Source of the DNA: Eucommia ulmoides
Lineage: Eukaryota > Streptophyta > Magnoliopsida > Garryales > Eucommiaceae
Direction of reading: 5' to 3'
DNA: 64,000 nucleotides
Assembly: GCA_016647705.1 (NCBI GenBank)
Contig: CM028333.1
Coordinates: 16,489,743-16,553,742, forward strand
Shown here: positions 38,101-48,802 of the stretch, piece by piece
Layout of the letters: every line of letters starts with the position of its first letter
Position numbering within the stretch: position 1 is the first letter of the stretch
Program-made: the position numbers and the translations under genes
The notes under the pieces: generated by a model
Seen by the model: the letters and a program-made list of their open reading frames with translations, nothing else
Databases searched by the model: none
Told to the model about the DNA's origin: nothing

Positions 38101-40610
38101 AGCTGATCCAAACGCTTATTCATGTTCTGCATCTCCACCTTCATCGACCCAATTTTCCAGTGGAACTTCTTTTGCACAGAACTGACGACCTCCTCTATCA
38201 TAGCCACACGTTGAGCAACGTTTTTGGCTGCCATCTTCCCAGGTACGTGCTCTTGATACTAATTTGATAGGAACCAATATAGTAGTTAAGTAATTTTATA
38301 AGTGAATTTCAATGGTGAGGAACTTTATTCAACAACTGAGAGATTACAGGGGAATACCAAGCATTCGAGAGGCTTGGAAACTCTCCAAAGAGCTGAGCTC
38401 AATACAATAAAATTCCCGATACCCTCTACAATGTCATCATTCTCCTTATATCCTTCTCACCCACCCCTAACCATAACCAACTCTAACCAGAATCCAAAAC
38501 AAAATCTCATAATAGAATAACAACACTATTTTCCCTTCCCCATCTTACCCTTCCTTATAGAATAAGTGAAACGAACTTGAGGCCTAACAGATGTATCAGT
38601 TCAAAAAAAAAAAGGTACAATTTAAATTGCCATATTATGACACTGATAAACAGGAGATCATGAATTTTAGAGTGCGTTTGGATAAGGAATTTGATAAATT
38701 CACGAAATTGAGAGATGATTGGAGTTTGAATGTCAAAATTCAATCATTTGCAAATTCGTTTTTTTTGGGGGATATATTTGAAATTAAAAATTTATTGATG
38801 TAATTTCACCTTGAGATGGACTACAAAAAACAGCTCTTTAGAGGGTATTGAAAGTGTCGTTTTACCCCCTCTTTAATCCCATTTTGAAGTTCCAAGGAAT
38901 TTTACAAATTCCTTCTCTAAGTAGCCAAACAATGAATTTGAATTTCAAAAATCCCTTGTCAAATCCTCTCCTAAAATGCACACCCTTACTCTGCATTAAT
39001 TGGAATGACTATGGTAATAGAATAGAATAGTGATTACCATTCCTATGTTTGGTGACGAAAGGGATTAGATGTGGTATTATAATGATCATTTCCATTCCAA
39101 TATTTGGTTAGTGTTGGGAATAAATTAGGAATGGAATGCATATATACAATAAAGCCTCCACTTGAAAAACATACATTTTTTTTAAATAGAGAACAAAAGC
39201 CGTTAGAACTTACATCCCGTGTGAGAATTGTAAATTCACGGAGAACACAAGAGGACTTTCTTCTGATAGATAGTAAAAATTTCGACTAAATTGGTAAAAT
39301 TAAAACATGATGAATCTATATGAAATTAATCTCAAATTTGAGGGGCGTTTTACGTATTTTCACCCATATCTCTTATAGGTACAAAACCAACATAAAATTG
39401 GAAGACAGGAGTTGGATCGTCGTCGTTGATAGCCATGCTTACATCTACAAAATCATCCTACTGCACGGCGAATTAGAGAACAATCTTTACTCAGTTGTTT
39501 TCCTGTTGCCCGATGGCCACGTCTTTATATTCGCTAACAACCCGCATCATTCTCATGAAACTAACCACAATAGAGATCTTTCGAGAATACCCGTCCTTCC
39601 CAACGGCTTCCAAAACCACCCCTGACAAAGCCGTCATTGAGGTCAAAATTTATTTTGAGCAAACACAACCCGAAGGTGTTCAGTTTGGCTAAGGGGAATC
39701 CGAAAATATTTGTGTCGGTGCTTGACAACTATGGTAGGATTAAAGTCACCGATGAGAACCCCCAAAGGGAGATGGAGAATATGCCATCAGGTAGGGTTAT
39801 GGGCTACCTATTCATTTTCCCAATTGAAGATTTATTGATGATAAACAGGGCGAGAAATGGTACCTTCAGGTAGGGCGACGGCAACAACCCAAATTTGATG
39901 CCGGCGCTTTATAGCTTGAAGAAGAAGAACAACCCACGGTCTAAGGAATTGGCGGCGACGACCATTCCCAGAATGTACCATTCGGCATCGGCGGTGTTGC
40001 CAGACGAGAAAGTTCTTGTCGGAGGAAGTAACCCAAATCCCAACTACAGATTTGACAGCAAATTTCCCACCGAATTGAGAATCGAGAAATTCTCGCACGG
40101 GGTGAACGTTTTTGGTCGTGTTTTTTGGCCGATGAAAGAATGAAATTTAATACCATGTAATTAGGATTAACCAATACCAAGTTTATCTTGAAATTGATTA
40201 ATTCCATATTTTGGGAGATTAGGAAATCCTTAGTAATGAGAATGAAATTTAATCCAATCTACCAAACATAGGAATGGGATGGTCATTCCCATGACTATTC
40301 CAATCCCTTGTTGAATCTCGTTTATCAAACATGCCATTAGGCTACGTTTAGTACACTGAAATGAAATGGAATAACAATAGAATTAGAATTCGTATAGTAA
40401 TAGAATGGAATAGTCATTACCATTCTTATATTTGGCGACGAAAGGTATTAGATGTGGTATTATAATGACCATCCTTATTCCAATATTTGCTTAGTGTTGG
40501 GAATAAATTAAGAATGGAATGCATTTGTATATAAAGTCTCCATTTGAAAAACATATAATTTTTTTTTTAAATAAAAAATATTCGAACGTAAACCAAATAA
40601 AATTTCAAGA

Positions 40611-40673
<63 letters not shown>

Positions 40674-42137
40674 GAGCGAGAAAGAGAAGAAGAAAAAGAG
40701 GAGGAGGAGGGAGGAGGAAGAAGAGGAGGGAGGCGGTGGAGAAGGGGTGGGCAATAATGTTACCGGGCAAGGGCAGGGGTGGTGGTACCGGTAGGGGACT
40801 TGGGGGGTAAATGAGAGAGAAAAAAAGAGAATATGGCGTCGACTACCTGCGTCAGATTCTCGCCGGAGAAGATGGTGTAGGGAGGAAGAAGGAGGGGGGA
40901 TGGAAGTGTAAAAAAAGAAAAATAAGGGATATATTTGTTCAAAATTCAAAGGGTAAAATAGTAATTTAATTAAATTTTCGAAGGGTAAAGTAGTAATTTA
41001 ATTAAATTTAATTCCAATTCAATATTTGGTTAGTGTTTGGTTGCCTTTTTTTGGCTGATGAAGAATTAAAACCTAATCCCATGTAATTAGAATTAACTAA
41101 TACCAAGTTTATATTGGGATTGGTTAATCTTGTGGGATTAGGAAATCCTTGGTAATGGGAATGAAATTTAATCTCATACTCCAAATATAGGAATGTAATG
41201 ATCATTCCAATCCCGTGCCAAATCCCGTGTACCAAGCACAACGTTAAAGTTTAAGAATAGGATAAGAATTTCTAATTCTACCAAACCAAAGTTTTGTTTA
41301 AACATGATTATTCATAATATAAATGCTATTACATAAAAAGATACGGCAATCCAAGTGTTATATAGTGGGTATTTGAACTGAGCAGTAAGCAAGTACATTT
41401 AAAGTGCTTTTGTCCTAAACCCTAGGTCCATCTCCAAGCTGATGAACTACATAGAGGCAAATGCAGGATTGATCGGAAAACCTGCTGATTTTGAATTTCA
41501 ATTGATTTATTTTACATAGGCAAGGAATTTCCTTTCAGGACGCTAACTAGTGAATTATGATCAGGTACGAAGTAAGGCCTTATCAAGAGTAGGCATGCTC
41601 AGTGAATTAGGAGCATTTTATATAAGAGTAGGCCTTATCAAGACTTGAAATTGCTTCTTCTATTAACACATGGCACTCCAAATGAGCTAATCAGCCACGA
41701 AAACGAGCGAAACGTAAAACATATTATGCATAATTGGTGCTTAGGGTTAGGGGTACCCACCTCCAGGTGATGCTTCGAAGCTCAATGGCGTCCGATTCAG
41801 CAGCAATCCTCTGGGCGAGAGCTTCCATTTCGGCGCAGTAGAAAAGGCACACCTTCTTGGAGCTCTTCATAGTCGATTCCAGCGCGGCAGTAGAAGACAT
41901 TACGAACGGAGAAGGAGGAGGCGGCTTGAGAATAATGTGAATTGGATCACTTCCCGATACGCAATCAACGGTCCACTTCTGCGGACTTTCAAAGCTAACG
42001 CATCGGATTGATGTCTTTTGCTTCAGAGATCGAAGTTGGTCTGGAAGTTTTTGGAATACACGAATGGCATTTGGGCTTTTCGCGGGGGTGGTTCGGCACG
42101 GAGAGGAAAGAGGGGGCGGCGGTGACGCGGTAGACAT
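32167..42137 (-). CDS. PRS3: Ribose-phosphate pyrophosphokinase, class II (PRS3-like), 7 exons with 8.3-kb intron 1
   Basis: Exons: 41761-42137, 33145-33460, 32976-33071, 32791-32859, 32586-32714, 32392-32491, 32167-32300, giving 406 aa in unbroken frame. The enzyme makes PRPP from ribose-5-phosphate and ATP, feeding nucleotide, histidine and tryptophan synthesis. Seen: [67 protein letters not shown], and the PRPP-binding loop [13 protein letters not shown] (residues 312-324). The first roughly 75 residues are rich in Ser, Pro, Lys and Arg with few acids, like the organelle-targeted Arabidopsis PRS3; a start at the internal MSSTAAL would give a cytosolic PRS4-like form. Exon 2 begins R-T-F-E-D where the family has R-K-F-A-D, exactly at the LTR junction. 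Whether the long intron is spliced efficiently is unknown. Confidence 0.92.
33462..33785 (-). repeat. 3' LTR of chromovirus, abutting PRS3 exon 2
   Basis: It is collinear with 38271-38589 with scattered substitutions and small indels. On the minus strand the shared sequence continues through ATTACTTAACTACT to TTC, right next to the CAG used as the exon 2 acceptor. Confidence 0.85.
33800..34080 (-). pseudogene. Chromodomain remnant of chromovirus pol
   Basis: The minus-strand translation reads [19 protein letters not shown], then EDFHML, a stop, [10 protein letters not shown]. This is the typical chromodomain (VLVKWKGLP..EATWED...FPxFxLEDK) at the end of chromovirus integrases, thought to steer insertion toward particular chromatin. 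It has at least one stop. Confidence 0.75.
34081..35290 (-). pseudogene. Chromovirus integrase remnant
   Basis: Frame pieces show the H-H-C-C region ([55 protein letters not shown]) and the core end ([32 protein letters not shown]). They are spread over more than one frame with stops. The second Cys of the usual CxxC is missing. Confidence 0.75.
35291..36620 (-). pseudogene. Chromovirus reverse transcriptase and RNase H remnant
   Basis: Blocks include [13 protein letters not shown] and [17 protein letters not shown]. They continue with [35 protein letters not shown] and the catalytic FFDDILIY. The connection and RNase H follow ([33 protein letters not shown]). Stops separate these blocks. 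Confidence 0.85.
36776..38060 (-). pseudogene. Chromovirus gag and protease remnant
   Basis: Gag begins near 38060 ([31 protein letters not shown]) and shifts frame near 37803 into [12 protein letters not shown] and [12 protein letters not shown]. The knuckle is [14 protein letters not shown]. The protease reads [10 protein letters not shown] where active enzymes have LIDSGATHNF, so the D-S-G triplet is lost. Confidence 0.82.
38271..38589 (-). repeat. 5' LTR of chromovirus
   Basis: It starts TGTTAGGCCTCAAG on the minus strand at 38589. Just inside lies TTAGTATCAAGAGC (about 38245-38260), resembling the initiator-Met PBS TGGTATCAGAGC, so the LTR's true inner edge may lie a few bases lower than 38271. 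Confidence 0.8.
38671..38933. mobile_element. Possible MITE in PRS3 intron 1
   Basis: The left part reads GCGTTTGGATAAGGAATTTG. The reverse complement of the right part reads TTGTTTGGCTACTTAGAGAA then GGAATTTG, giving imperfect inverted ends of the kind seen in hAT-type MITEs. No clear target duplication. Confidence 0.45.
39016..40335. mobile_element. Non-autonomous transposon carrying a captured oxidase fragment
   Basis: Its left end (39016-39188) matches the left end of the neighbouring element at 40398-40570 almost base for base (GACGAAAGGGATTAGATGTG, TATTATAATGA, TTAGTGTTGGGAATAAATTA). Its right end (40140-40335) matches 41043-41240 (CCATGTAATTAGGATTAACC, AATACCAAGTTTAT, GGAAATCCTTGGTAATGGGA-like). 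Thus two elements share termini but carry different middles. The middle here is a broken glyoxal-oxidase-like gene. Inverted GGAATGG/CCATTCC words occur near the ends; exact termini and target duplications were not settled. Confidence 0.6.
39405..40125 (+). pseudogene. Glyoxal/galactose-oxidase-like (GLOX) gene fragment, broken
   Basis: Translations from all three plus frames line up in family order: [22 protein letters not shown], then RVLPxFP-like remnants, [59 protein letters not shown] and [11 protein letters not shown]. These are the kelch-like C-terminal blocks of plant aldehyde oxidases GLOX, secreted copper-radical enzymes of the cell wall. Frameshifts (about 39500-39640 and 39870) and missing segments make it non-functional. 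It lies antisense to PRS3 inside its intron. Confidence 0.8.
40345..41245. mobile_element. Second non-autonomous transposon with the same termini
   Basis: It has the same left and right ends as the preceding element (see 39016-40335), but the middle holds a (TA)n array, a GA/GGA-rich stretch (40671-40920) and AT-rich DNA instead of the oxidase fragment. It starts a few bases after the first element ends, so the two form a tandem pair. Confidence 0.55.
40615..40670. repeat. (AT)28 microsatellite
   Basis: An uninterrupted AT dinucleotide tract of about 56 bp within the second tandem element. Confidence 0.95.
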
Positions 42138-43289
42138 GTGGCGGGCGCCGCTGAGTTGGTCGCTTCGACCCGTTTGCTCTGCTTGCGTTGCGGAGATGAA
42201 TATCGAGACGACTTATATTCCATGTTCCCTTAAGTACCCTTCGCATGGTATACATGGCTGGCTTTAAATTAGGGGCTAAATCGTAAACATAGTTCACGCT
42301 GAGTGCCATTTGCCTAGGTTTTTTTTTTTTTTAACCATTTTCATTCCAAAAATTCTCACTCCATTTTTAGATTTTTGAAATTTTGTTTTGGCATAAAATT
42401 TGGTAAATTTGTTTCCGTTTTCATTTGCATCCCAAAACCAATAATCATTTTCACTTTTTTTTAAGAAGTGAGAAACAAAAATAAAAAAAAAATTGTTTCC
42501 ACCTATTCCCATCCAAAAAAAAAAAAGACACGCTCGGTATTTTCAAAATTGTTAATGAGGTCTAGGTTTCGATTTTTGTAAGCCTCTTTTTTTTCTCTCT
42601 TTTTTTTTTCTTCATTTTTCTTCTTTTTCTTTTTCAACGTGTTCTTCGTGTTGGCTGAGATCTGGACCTGCTCCTCCTCCTCGTTCGTCCTTCTCGTTGT
42701 CGTCCATCCTACTCCTCGTCGCCACCGTCGTTGTCGATTTCCTTGTTCATCGTGTTTGTTGTCGATTTCCTTGTTCTACCCTAACTTGAAATCAATTTCG
42801 ATTTCGTTGATTTTGATTTCGACTCCAAATCAAAATTGATTTCGTCGATTTCCTTGTTCGACCCTAAATCAAAATCGATTTCGATTTCGTCGATTTCAAT
42901 TTAGGGTATTTCAATTTCGTCGATTTCGATTAGGGTTTCGATTTCGATTCCGATTGGAGTCTCAATTTCGATTTCGATTGGGGTTTAGGATTTCGATTTC
43001 AATTGGGGTTTAGGTTTGATTGATTGATGATTTCTTGATTATGGTTTAAAGTTCGATTGCTTGATAATTTATTGATTGTGGTTTAGGGTTCGATTGCTTA
43101 ATGATTTCTTGATTGTGGTTTAAGGTTTGTTCTTGATTTCTAAGACCAAAATAGATTATGTCATTACCAAAAGTGATTCTATTCCCAGATCAAAACAGAA
43201 TTATGTCATTACCAAGCATGATTTTGCTCCCAAGAAGGAAATAGAATTCTCATCCCAGTGCATGGGATGGAACGAAGCGGTTACCAAAC
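42138..43289 (-). promoter_or_regulatory. PRS3 upstream region with low-complexity TTTCGA tract
   Basis: The PRS3 promoter should lie in 42138-42320. Beyond it are A/T-rich DNA, a CT-rich stretch (42575-42640) and a low-complexity block (about 42775-43010) made of variants of GATTTCGATTTCG and CGTCGATTTC, decaying into GTTTAGGGTTCGATTG words up to about 43130. No open frame here is credible. Confidence 0.45.
42775..43010. repeat. Degenerate TTTCGA/GTCGATTTC tandem-repeat block
   Basis: Short 6-12 bp units (TTTCGA, TCGTCGATTTC) are repeated irregularly across about 235 bp, giving an unusually high density of TCGA in AT-rich surroundings. Confidence 0.85.
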
Positions 43290-44486
43290 TGTAATACCCT
43301 GGGAATTCATATTTTTTAAAATATTATTTTATATAAGTTTAATATCTTTGGGGATAGTTTTGTAAATTTGTGGTATAAATATATACTTGATAATATTTGG
43401 AGTTAAATGTTAAATTTATATTTTTGAAAATATTATCTTAATATTTTTGGGTTGTTTTGTATATTAGAAAAATTTATAATAAATAATATTTGATAAATTT
43501 TTGGGAGATAATTGTAATTATTGGGTTTAATATGAATTACTCTATAATTAGGGGTGTTAAATGTAAGTTTAAAATCTTAATTGTTAAGTAACCGGTTTGT
43601 GACCATGAATTAGGGGAGGAAAAAAAAAGAAAAACTTTCGGCTACACATCTCATATGTATATATGTATTAGAATAGAAGAAAAGAAACCATTATGATAAT
43701 TACACTTTCTTATATATATAAATGTTTGTATGTTTGTGTGTTTACCGAGAGAGCGAGAGAGAATTGTCTGTTTTGGGATAGAAAAATCACACTCAAGAGA
43801 GAGAAAAGAGACAGACAAGGAAGAGAAGAAAAATAAATAAATAAATTCTCAATTAATTATCCTCCGTAAATTTCAAGTAGAATGTCCAACTCTTTTAATA
43901 TATGTATTTAATATCTCCACGTATTGTGTAGTTTACGCTATTACTGTTATAATTATTATTTTTCATGAAATATTTGTGAGTACGTATTATGTGAAAATTT
44001 TGTGAGATACACGTTTATGTGTTTATTTGGGGTTTGATTAGATACACGTATTAGAAAGGTTGATATTTTACTAGGTGTTGGCTCACAACCTAACATTTTT
44101 TATTGTAGGGCCAGGGAGAATACAACTGCATTAGGAGTTATATTAGAATTTTTATTTATAATAATTATAGTTATTATTTATCGTTGTAAAAATTGATTCG
44201 ATAAATTAAGTGTAATTATTATTGCCGTATTGTCATAATCATACTTATTATTTACTGTTGTAAAATCGACTCGAAAATTTGATAATTATAATTATCGCCG
44301 TAAAATTTTAAAATTTCTCGGATATATATGAGATAAAATGTTGGATATTCAATTTTAGTATTTAATTCTTCAAGGAGAGAAACTGCATGGCAACCTTGGG
44401 AAACTGGGTCAGTACACCAATCGGGCCCCTAGTTTTTTGGTGGACAAAAAATCATTACATCGCGTAAACGGAGTAGGGGTGTAATA
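43290..44486. mobile_element. Solo-LTR-like block (TGTAATACCC...GGGGTGTAATA)
   Basis: The termini resemble the TGTAACACCC...GGGTGTTACA ends of large plant Ty3/gypsy LTRs. The interior shows LTR-type features: AT-rich left part, GA-rich leader-like stretch (43745-43830), TTGGCTCACAACC, and an AGGGCCAGGGAG near the right. No coding region and no matching target duplication were found, so the call is by resemblance. Confidence 0.45.
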
Positions 44487-44715
44487 GAATGACAATTCTA
44501 CCTACGATTTTGATTCTTTTAGTTGGTTATATAATAGAATTACAAATTTAATTTTATTAAAATTAAAATTGATAGAATTGGATTTCATATTTCATGAACT
44601 GGAATTGAATTTCATAATTCATAGTAGTATTTTTTGTTGGGTTATACATAAAATACGTTATCTTATTTTGACCAATAATTCTCAATTTGACAATGATTTT
44701 GATATTTCTTGATAA

Positions 44716-45260
44716 TGCCTGAAAATAGATCCTTGGACACGTCACAATGAGATCCAGATGGAGCGGAAGTCATTTGGTTTGGCTCACTCTCCCTCAACTA
44801 GGGTTCTTACAAAATAGTATATCATGAGTGGGCCTGTTAGCGTTGCACTTCCAATATAAAAATCAGTCAAGAGTTCTCAGTGGTAATTTAACAAGGTGCT
44901 AGCTAAGAGAAGGTATCTGTACTTGATTAACCTTATGTTCTGGTATTTATAGATAGGAGAAGACTTGTCTGGCAAGTCTTCCCTGATTCTCGATTCACCA
45001 TTAAGGTAATGGTGTTGATCTCAGTCCCGTTACCATATAGATGGAGGTGATTATGGGTGTAGATCGTGGAGCTATTACCTAGTAGGGGTAATGACACTTT
45101 TATTACCAGGCAAAGGCTACTCGAATTTCTTTCGAGTAAGAGTGATGTGGCGCTCCTGCCCGAGATGGCATAACCCTGGCCAGGTATGGAGAAGGGGCAT
45201 GGTCGAGCTGGCCAGTTGGAGTTTGTAGTCTTCTTCCGTGCTAGTCACGTGTTTGTGACA
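44716..45260 (+). repeat. LTR copy A (plus orientation) of a TGGCGCC-primed element
   Basis: It starts TGCCTGAAAATAGATCC and ends GTTTGTGACA. It is the inverted counterpart of copy B and partly matches copy C. Shared inner blocks include TCACTCTCCCTC, TTCTGGTATTTATAG, GGAGAAGACTTGT and CTGGGCAGGAGCGCCA-like sequence. Downstream (45261-45310) is the decayed leader GATCCAGTCGAATTTTCTCTC. Confidence 0.75.
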
Positions 45261-45746
45261 TATAGAACCCTTTATGATCCAGTCGAATTTTCTCTCATCA
45301 GATGTCCCATATTCCCTTATATGTAATGATTCGCATCCTGGAAATACTAGGACATTTTCACTGGGATTTGGCCTTGTTGTTTCTTCTAGGTTCACGCCCA
45401 ACAGATGAGTTGGTTTAGCTAGGCGTTTCAATTTTTGTCTTTCAAGAGTGTTGGGCATTAACCACCTCATGATTGATTAGACAGCTGGCTTATTTGGTTT
45501 ATCAGACAACGATTGAAGGGGATTTGTGCTCGCTTCCCTTAAGAAAGAGAAAGTTTTTGAACTTTTCCATAGTGTTTTTCTTGATAACTATTATTGTTTC
45601 TTCTCTCTAGTGATTCTTTTTTATGATGCCCAGTTCATACTTTTGCAACGTCGAGAGATTCCAAGTCGTGTTTATGTCCTTCTAGGAGCAACGACGACGA
45701 TGAAGCTGATGAGAAAAAATTCAATTGGACTTGAAAGGGCGCCATA
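45261..45746. other. Internal leader sequences between head-to-head LTRs
   Basis: The right edge, read on the minus strand, gives TGGCGCCCTTTCAAGTCC two bases after the LTR end, a good primer-binding-site candidate. The middle contains plausible but unrecognised short frames and no gag or pol motif. Confidence 0.5.
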
Positions 45747-46246
45747 TGTTACAAACACATGACTAACACGGGAGACGACTACAAACTCTAACCAGTCAGC
45801 TCAATCAGGCCCCTTCTCTATATCTGACCAGGGTCATACCACCCTGGGCAGGAGCGCCATGTCGCTCATGCTCGAAAACTGTCCGAGTAGCCTCCGCCTA
45901 ATAAAGAAAGTGTTGTTTCCCCCTTTAGGTAACGGCTTCACGATCTATACTCGCAATTACTACCACCTCTATGGTAACAGGGCTGAAATCAACGCCATCA
46001 CCGTATATGGTGCACCTAGAATCAGGAAAGACTTGCCAAACAAGTTTCTCCTACCTATAAATACTAGACCAAAATGTTCATCAGGTACACATACCTCTTC
46101 CTAACTAGCACCTTGCTAAATACCCACTGCGAACTCTCGACTGATTCTCACACCGAAGGTGTAACGCTGACAAACCCACATGCAATGCATTATTTTTCAA
46201 GAACCCTAGCCGAGGGAGAGTGAGCTAAACTAGAGGACATCCTGAC

Positions 46247-46539
46247 TGTAACATTCTCAAATTTTAGAAATTAGAATTATAAAGTTGTGAGGCCAATTAA
46301 ATCAAAATTTAGGTGCCAAGTTAATGAAATTTACTTAAAAATAATTTATCTAATAGTCCACTATAATTTGGGCTCATGATTTTTGGTCCAAAGTGAACAT
46401 TTAGACCATTTTAAAAATACTCCAAATAAAAGGTGCAAAAATTTGAAAAATAAATAAATTAATTAATTTTGAGAGAGAATCCAATACCAAATCAAGACCC
46501 AAGACCCAAAACCCATGACCCAAGATCCAACCATATCAA

Positions 46540-46589
<50 letters not shown>

Positions 46590-48752
46590 GATGGAAAATG
46601 TCTAGAAACCCATGTGAGAGAGAAAGGGGGGGACCAAGAAAAATATCTATCTTCTTGCATACTCTATTTCTAGCAACACAACAAAAGAAGAAGGATAAGA
46701 GAAAGAGAGAAGAGAACATTCAAGAGATGAAGAAGAAGAAGAATGAAGGCTTTGGGAGTTTTAGATCAACAAATTGAGGAGGTTTATGGGTGAAATCAAT
46801 TCTTGAATAAATGATGAACTCATATTTGGTAAGTTTCAAAAACCCTAGAAATTACAATTGAAGTTTTAGCATGATTTCTTATAGATCTAAGGGTTAAGAT
46901 GTGAAACCAACCTATTAAAACTTGAATTTGTCATGTGTAAGTTGGTTAGGTTGAATTTGACTTGAGATTTGGTGAAATAAACATGTATACAAATCTGATT
47001 TTTTTTTCTTCATGAGATTTGGAGTTTTAACCCTGTTTTTTTGGTTTTAGGGGAGGAAAATCATGATGTAAATGAACCCTAGATTAATTGAAATAGTTGT
47101 ATGTTAGTTTGGGATAAACTCTAAGCCTTAAGAGAGCAAAAAAATGGTATAGGAGCATTGGGTATCAAAAGAAATTAAAGAACCAAAATTTGGAAGTGAA
47201 AATTCTGCATTTCGTTTTCCCGAGTTACCTATCTTTAAAAATTCATAACAACTCGTAGAAAAAAAAAAGAAACTTGTGGAAAATGAAACTAGACTAAATG
47301 AGGATCATTTTAAGCTATTATATGGTGAATGTTGGGCTCGAAATAATGCTGAAATAGACCCTGAAAGTTGACTGAATGCAGTTCCGCAATGCTCTGATAG
47401 CTTGTTTGTTGAACTTTGAAAGATCATAACTAAATGTAGAAAAACTAAAATCTGGTAATTCAAAGTGCGTTTTAAATATTGGGATGTTTATTTTCATAGA
47501 AAAATATAAAAAGAACATAAACAAATTTTTAACAGTGGTAAAACGAGTGAGAAAACTGATTGTTCACAGTAAATGGCTCTCACAACACACAATATCCCCT
47601 TAAGAAATACTAGAATATTAAGGGTACGCGCATAAAGTGATGATATGATGACTTGAGATTGCTAGGTGGCCACTCGCATCTTAAGGTAGGGAATTCTATC
47701 ATTTCTCTTATGTGTTTTTTAGCATGTACTATATGTATGTATTCTCGTGTGTTTATTTGAAAAATGTGTTTTCAAATGAAATTGGGTTTGCGGTAAGCAA
47801 ATCTGGTATAATAAAGAAAATATATATTTGTGTGTTAAATATATCTGGCTGGTGGTATTGCGATGATATCATGTGAGGATTGAGGATATTGGGTCACCGT
47901 GGAGTTGACCTTGGGTGCAAATTCCTAAACCCGCGCAGAAGATATTCCATGTTACGTGAGTATCTCACTAGATAGTGTAAATTCCCAGTGGTACGGTTTG
48001 GTCACTAGGTATCGTAGTGATACACTTGTTGTGTTTGTATTTTAGAATTTTTCTACTTGGATTTTATTTTAAGAGCGTGTTTTATTATGATGTGCGGATG
48101 CGTTATATACTGTCTTGTTTATAAAAGTTCCAGCCAGGGTATTCTAGTTTACAAACTCACGTATTTTCTATAAATATTAGAAAAAGGTAAGAGAATGGAT
48201 GGATTTTCCTACTGAGTACGTTGAGCTCACCCTTTTTTTTCCCCCATCCTCAGGTAGTGCATAGGATACTGAACAAGAGTGAACTGCGGTTTGAACGTGC
48301 GCCATATCCCGATTCTAATTTTGTTGTAGTTGGACCGTTTTGGGTATCTTTTATCTCTATGGGCCTACTTTTGTTTTAAATATGACATGTACTAATGGGC
48401 CCTGTAGGGCCCAAATCTCTGGACTATTGGTTCGTTTGTAAGCCTTGTTAATTTTGTGTGTCTATTGATGCTACTAAGGGCTCTATAAATAATAGAGGCC
48501 TAACCCAACAATTTAGTTAGTTTTATTTTCAAAGTTTCACCACGGTATTATTAAGTGTTTAATTAGTTAATAGGGCGTACTTAGTAACTCTAAAATAAAT
48601 CGATACTAGAAAGGTACACACTTAGTAAAATTAGGAAATTAAATAAAATCAAGCACTAAGGAATAAGAAAAATCACAATAGGTTTATCTGTCGATTAACT
48701 AAGTTGACCGTCCCGGGGCCTGATTCACGACCCTAGGGTTTGGGGTGTGACA
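46247..48752. mobile_element. 2.5-kb solo-LTR-like insertion inside LTR copy B
   Basis: The ends are TGTAACATTCTC and GGTTTGGGGTGTGACA. The interior contains a TAA microsatellite, a GA-rich stretch, GTTGAGCTCACCC followed by CCCCCATCCTCAGG, and the closing CGTCCCGGGGCCTGA, all typical of long plant gypsy LTRs. No coding region. Sequence on either side belongs to LTR copy B. A TGAC shared by the two edges is the only trace of a target duplication. Confidence 0.6.
46540..46589. repeat. (AAT)n microsatellite
   Basis: About 16 uninterrupted AAT units. Confidence 0.95.
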
Positions 48753-48802
48753 TTGTCCATCCGAATCTCAGAGTGACGTATCCGGTGATCCATTTTTAGG
48801 CA

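Larger units (their letters stand above)
33462..38589 (-). mobile_element. Small chromovirus (Ty3/gypsy with chromodomain) in PRS3 intron 1
   Basis: A 5.1-kb element with LTRs of about 320 bp (38271-38589 and 33462-33785), starting TGTTAGGCC on the minus strand. Internal domains in order: gag with a CCHC knuckle, protease, reverse transcriptase, RNase H, integrase and chromodomain, then a polypurine tract GGCGGGGGGG beside the 3' LTR. Small size, short LTRs and the chromodomain suggest the Reina lineage. Many stops and frameshifts make it inactive. It has the same orientation as PRS3. Terminal bases are uncertain because the LTR edge merges with exon 2. Confidence 0.88.
33461..41760 (-). other. 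PRS3 intron 1, filled with transposons
   Basis: The 8.3-kb intron has donor GTGGGT at 41760 and acceptor TTCAG at 33461. From the donor it contains non-coding DNA (41246-41760), two related short elements (40345-41245 and 39016-40335), a possible MITE (38671-38933) and a chromovirus in the same orientation as the gene (33462-38589). The other five PRS3 introns are only about 70-120 nt. Confidence 0.85.
45747..48802 (-). repeat. LTR copy B (minus orientation), split by an insertion at 46247-48752
   Basis: Read on the minus strand it starts TGCCTAAAAATGGATC at 48802, runs to 48753, is interrupted by a 2.5-kb insert, resumes at 46246 and ends TTTGTAACA at 45747, followed by the PBS-like TGGCGCC. 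The two pieces align consecutively with copy A, which shows that they were once continuous. Confidence 0.75.

Noticed and set aside
44716-46246. Head-to-head repeats as a foldback DNA transposon
   Set aside because: The repeats have TG...CA borders and a TGGCGCC primer-like site just inside, and a third copy lies in the same orientation as copy A, which fits LTRs better; foldback behaviour remains possible.
46463-46777. Frames with poly-Ile or poly-Tyr
   Set aside because: They are translations of the AAT microsatellite.
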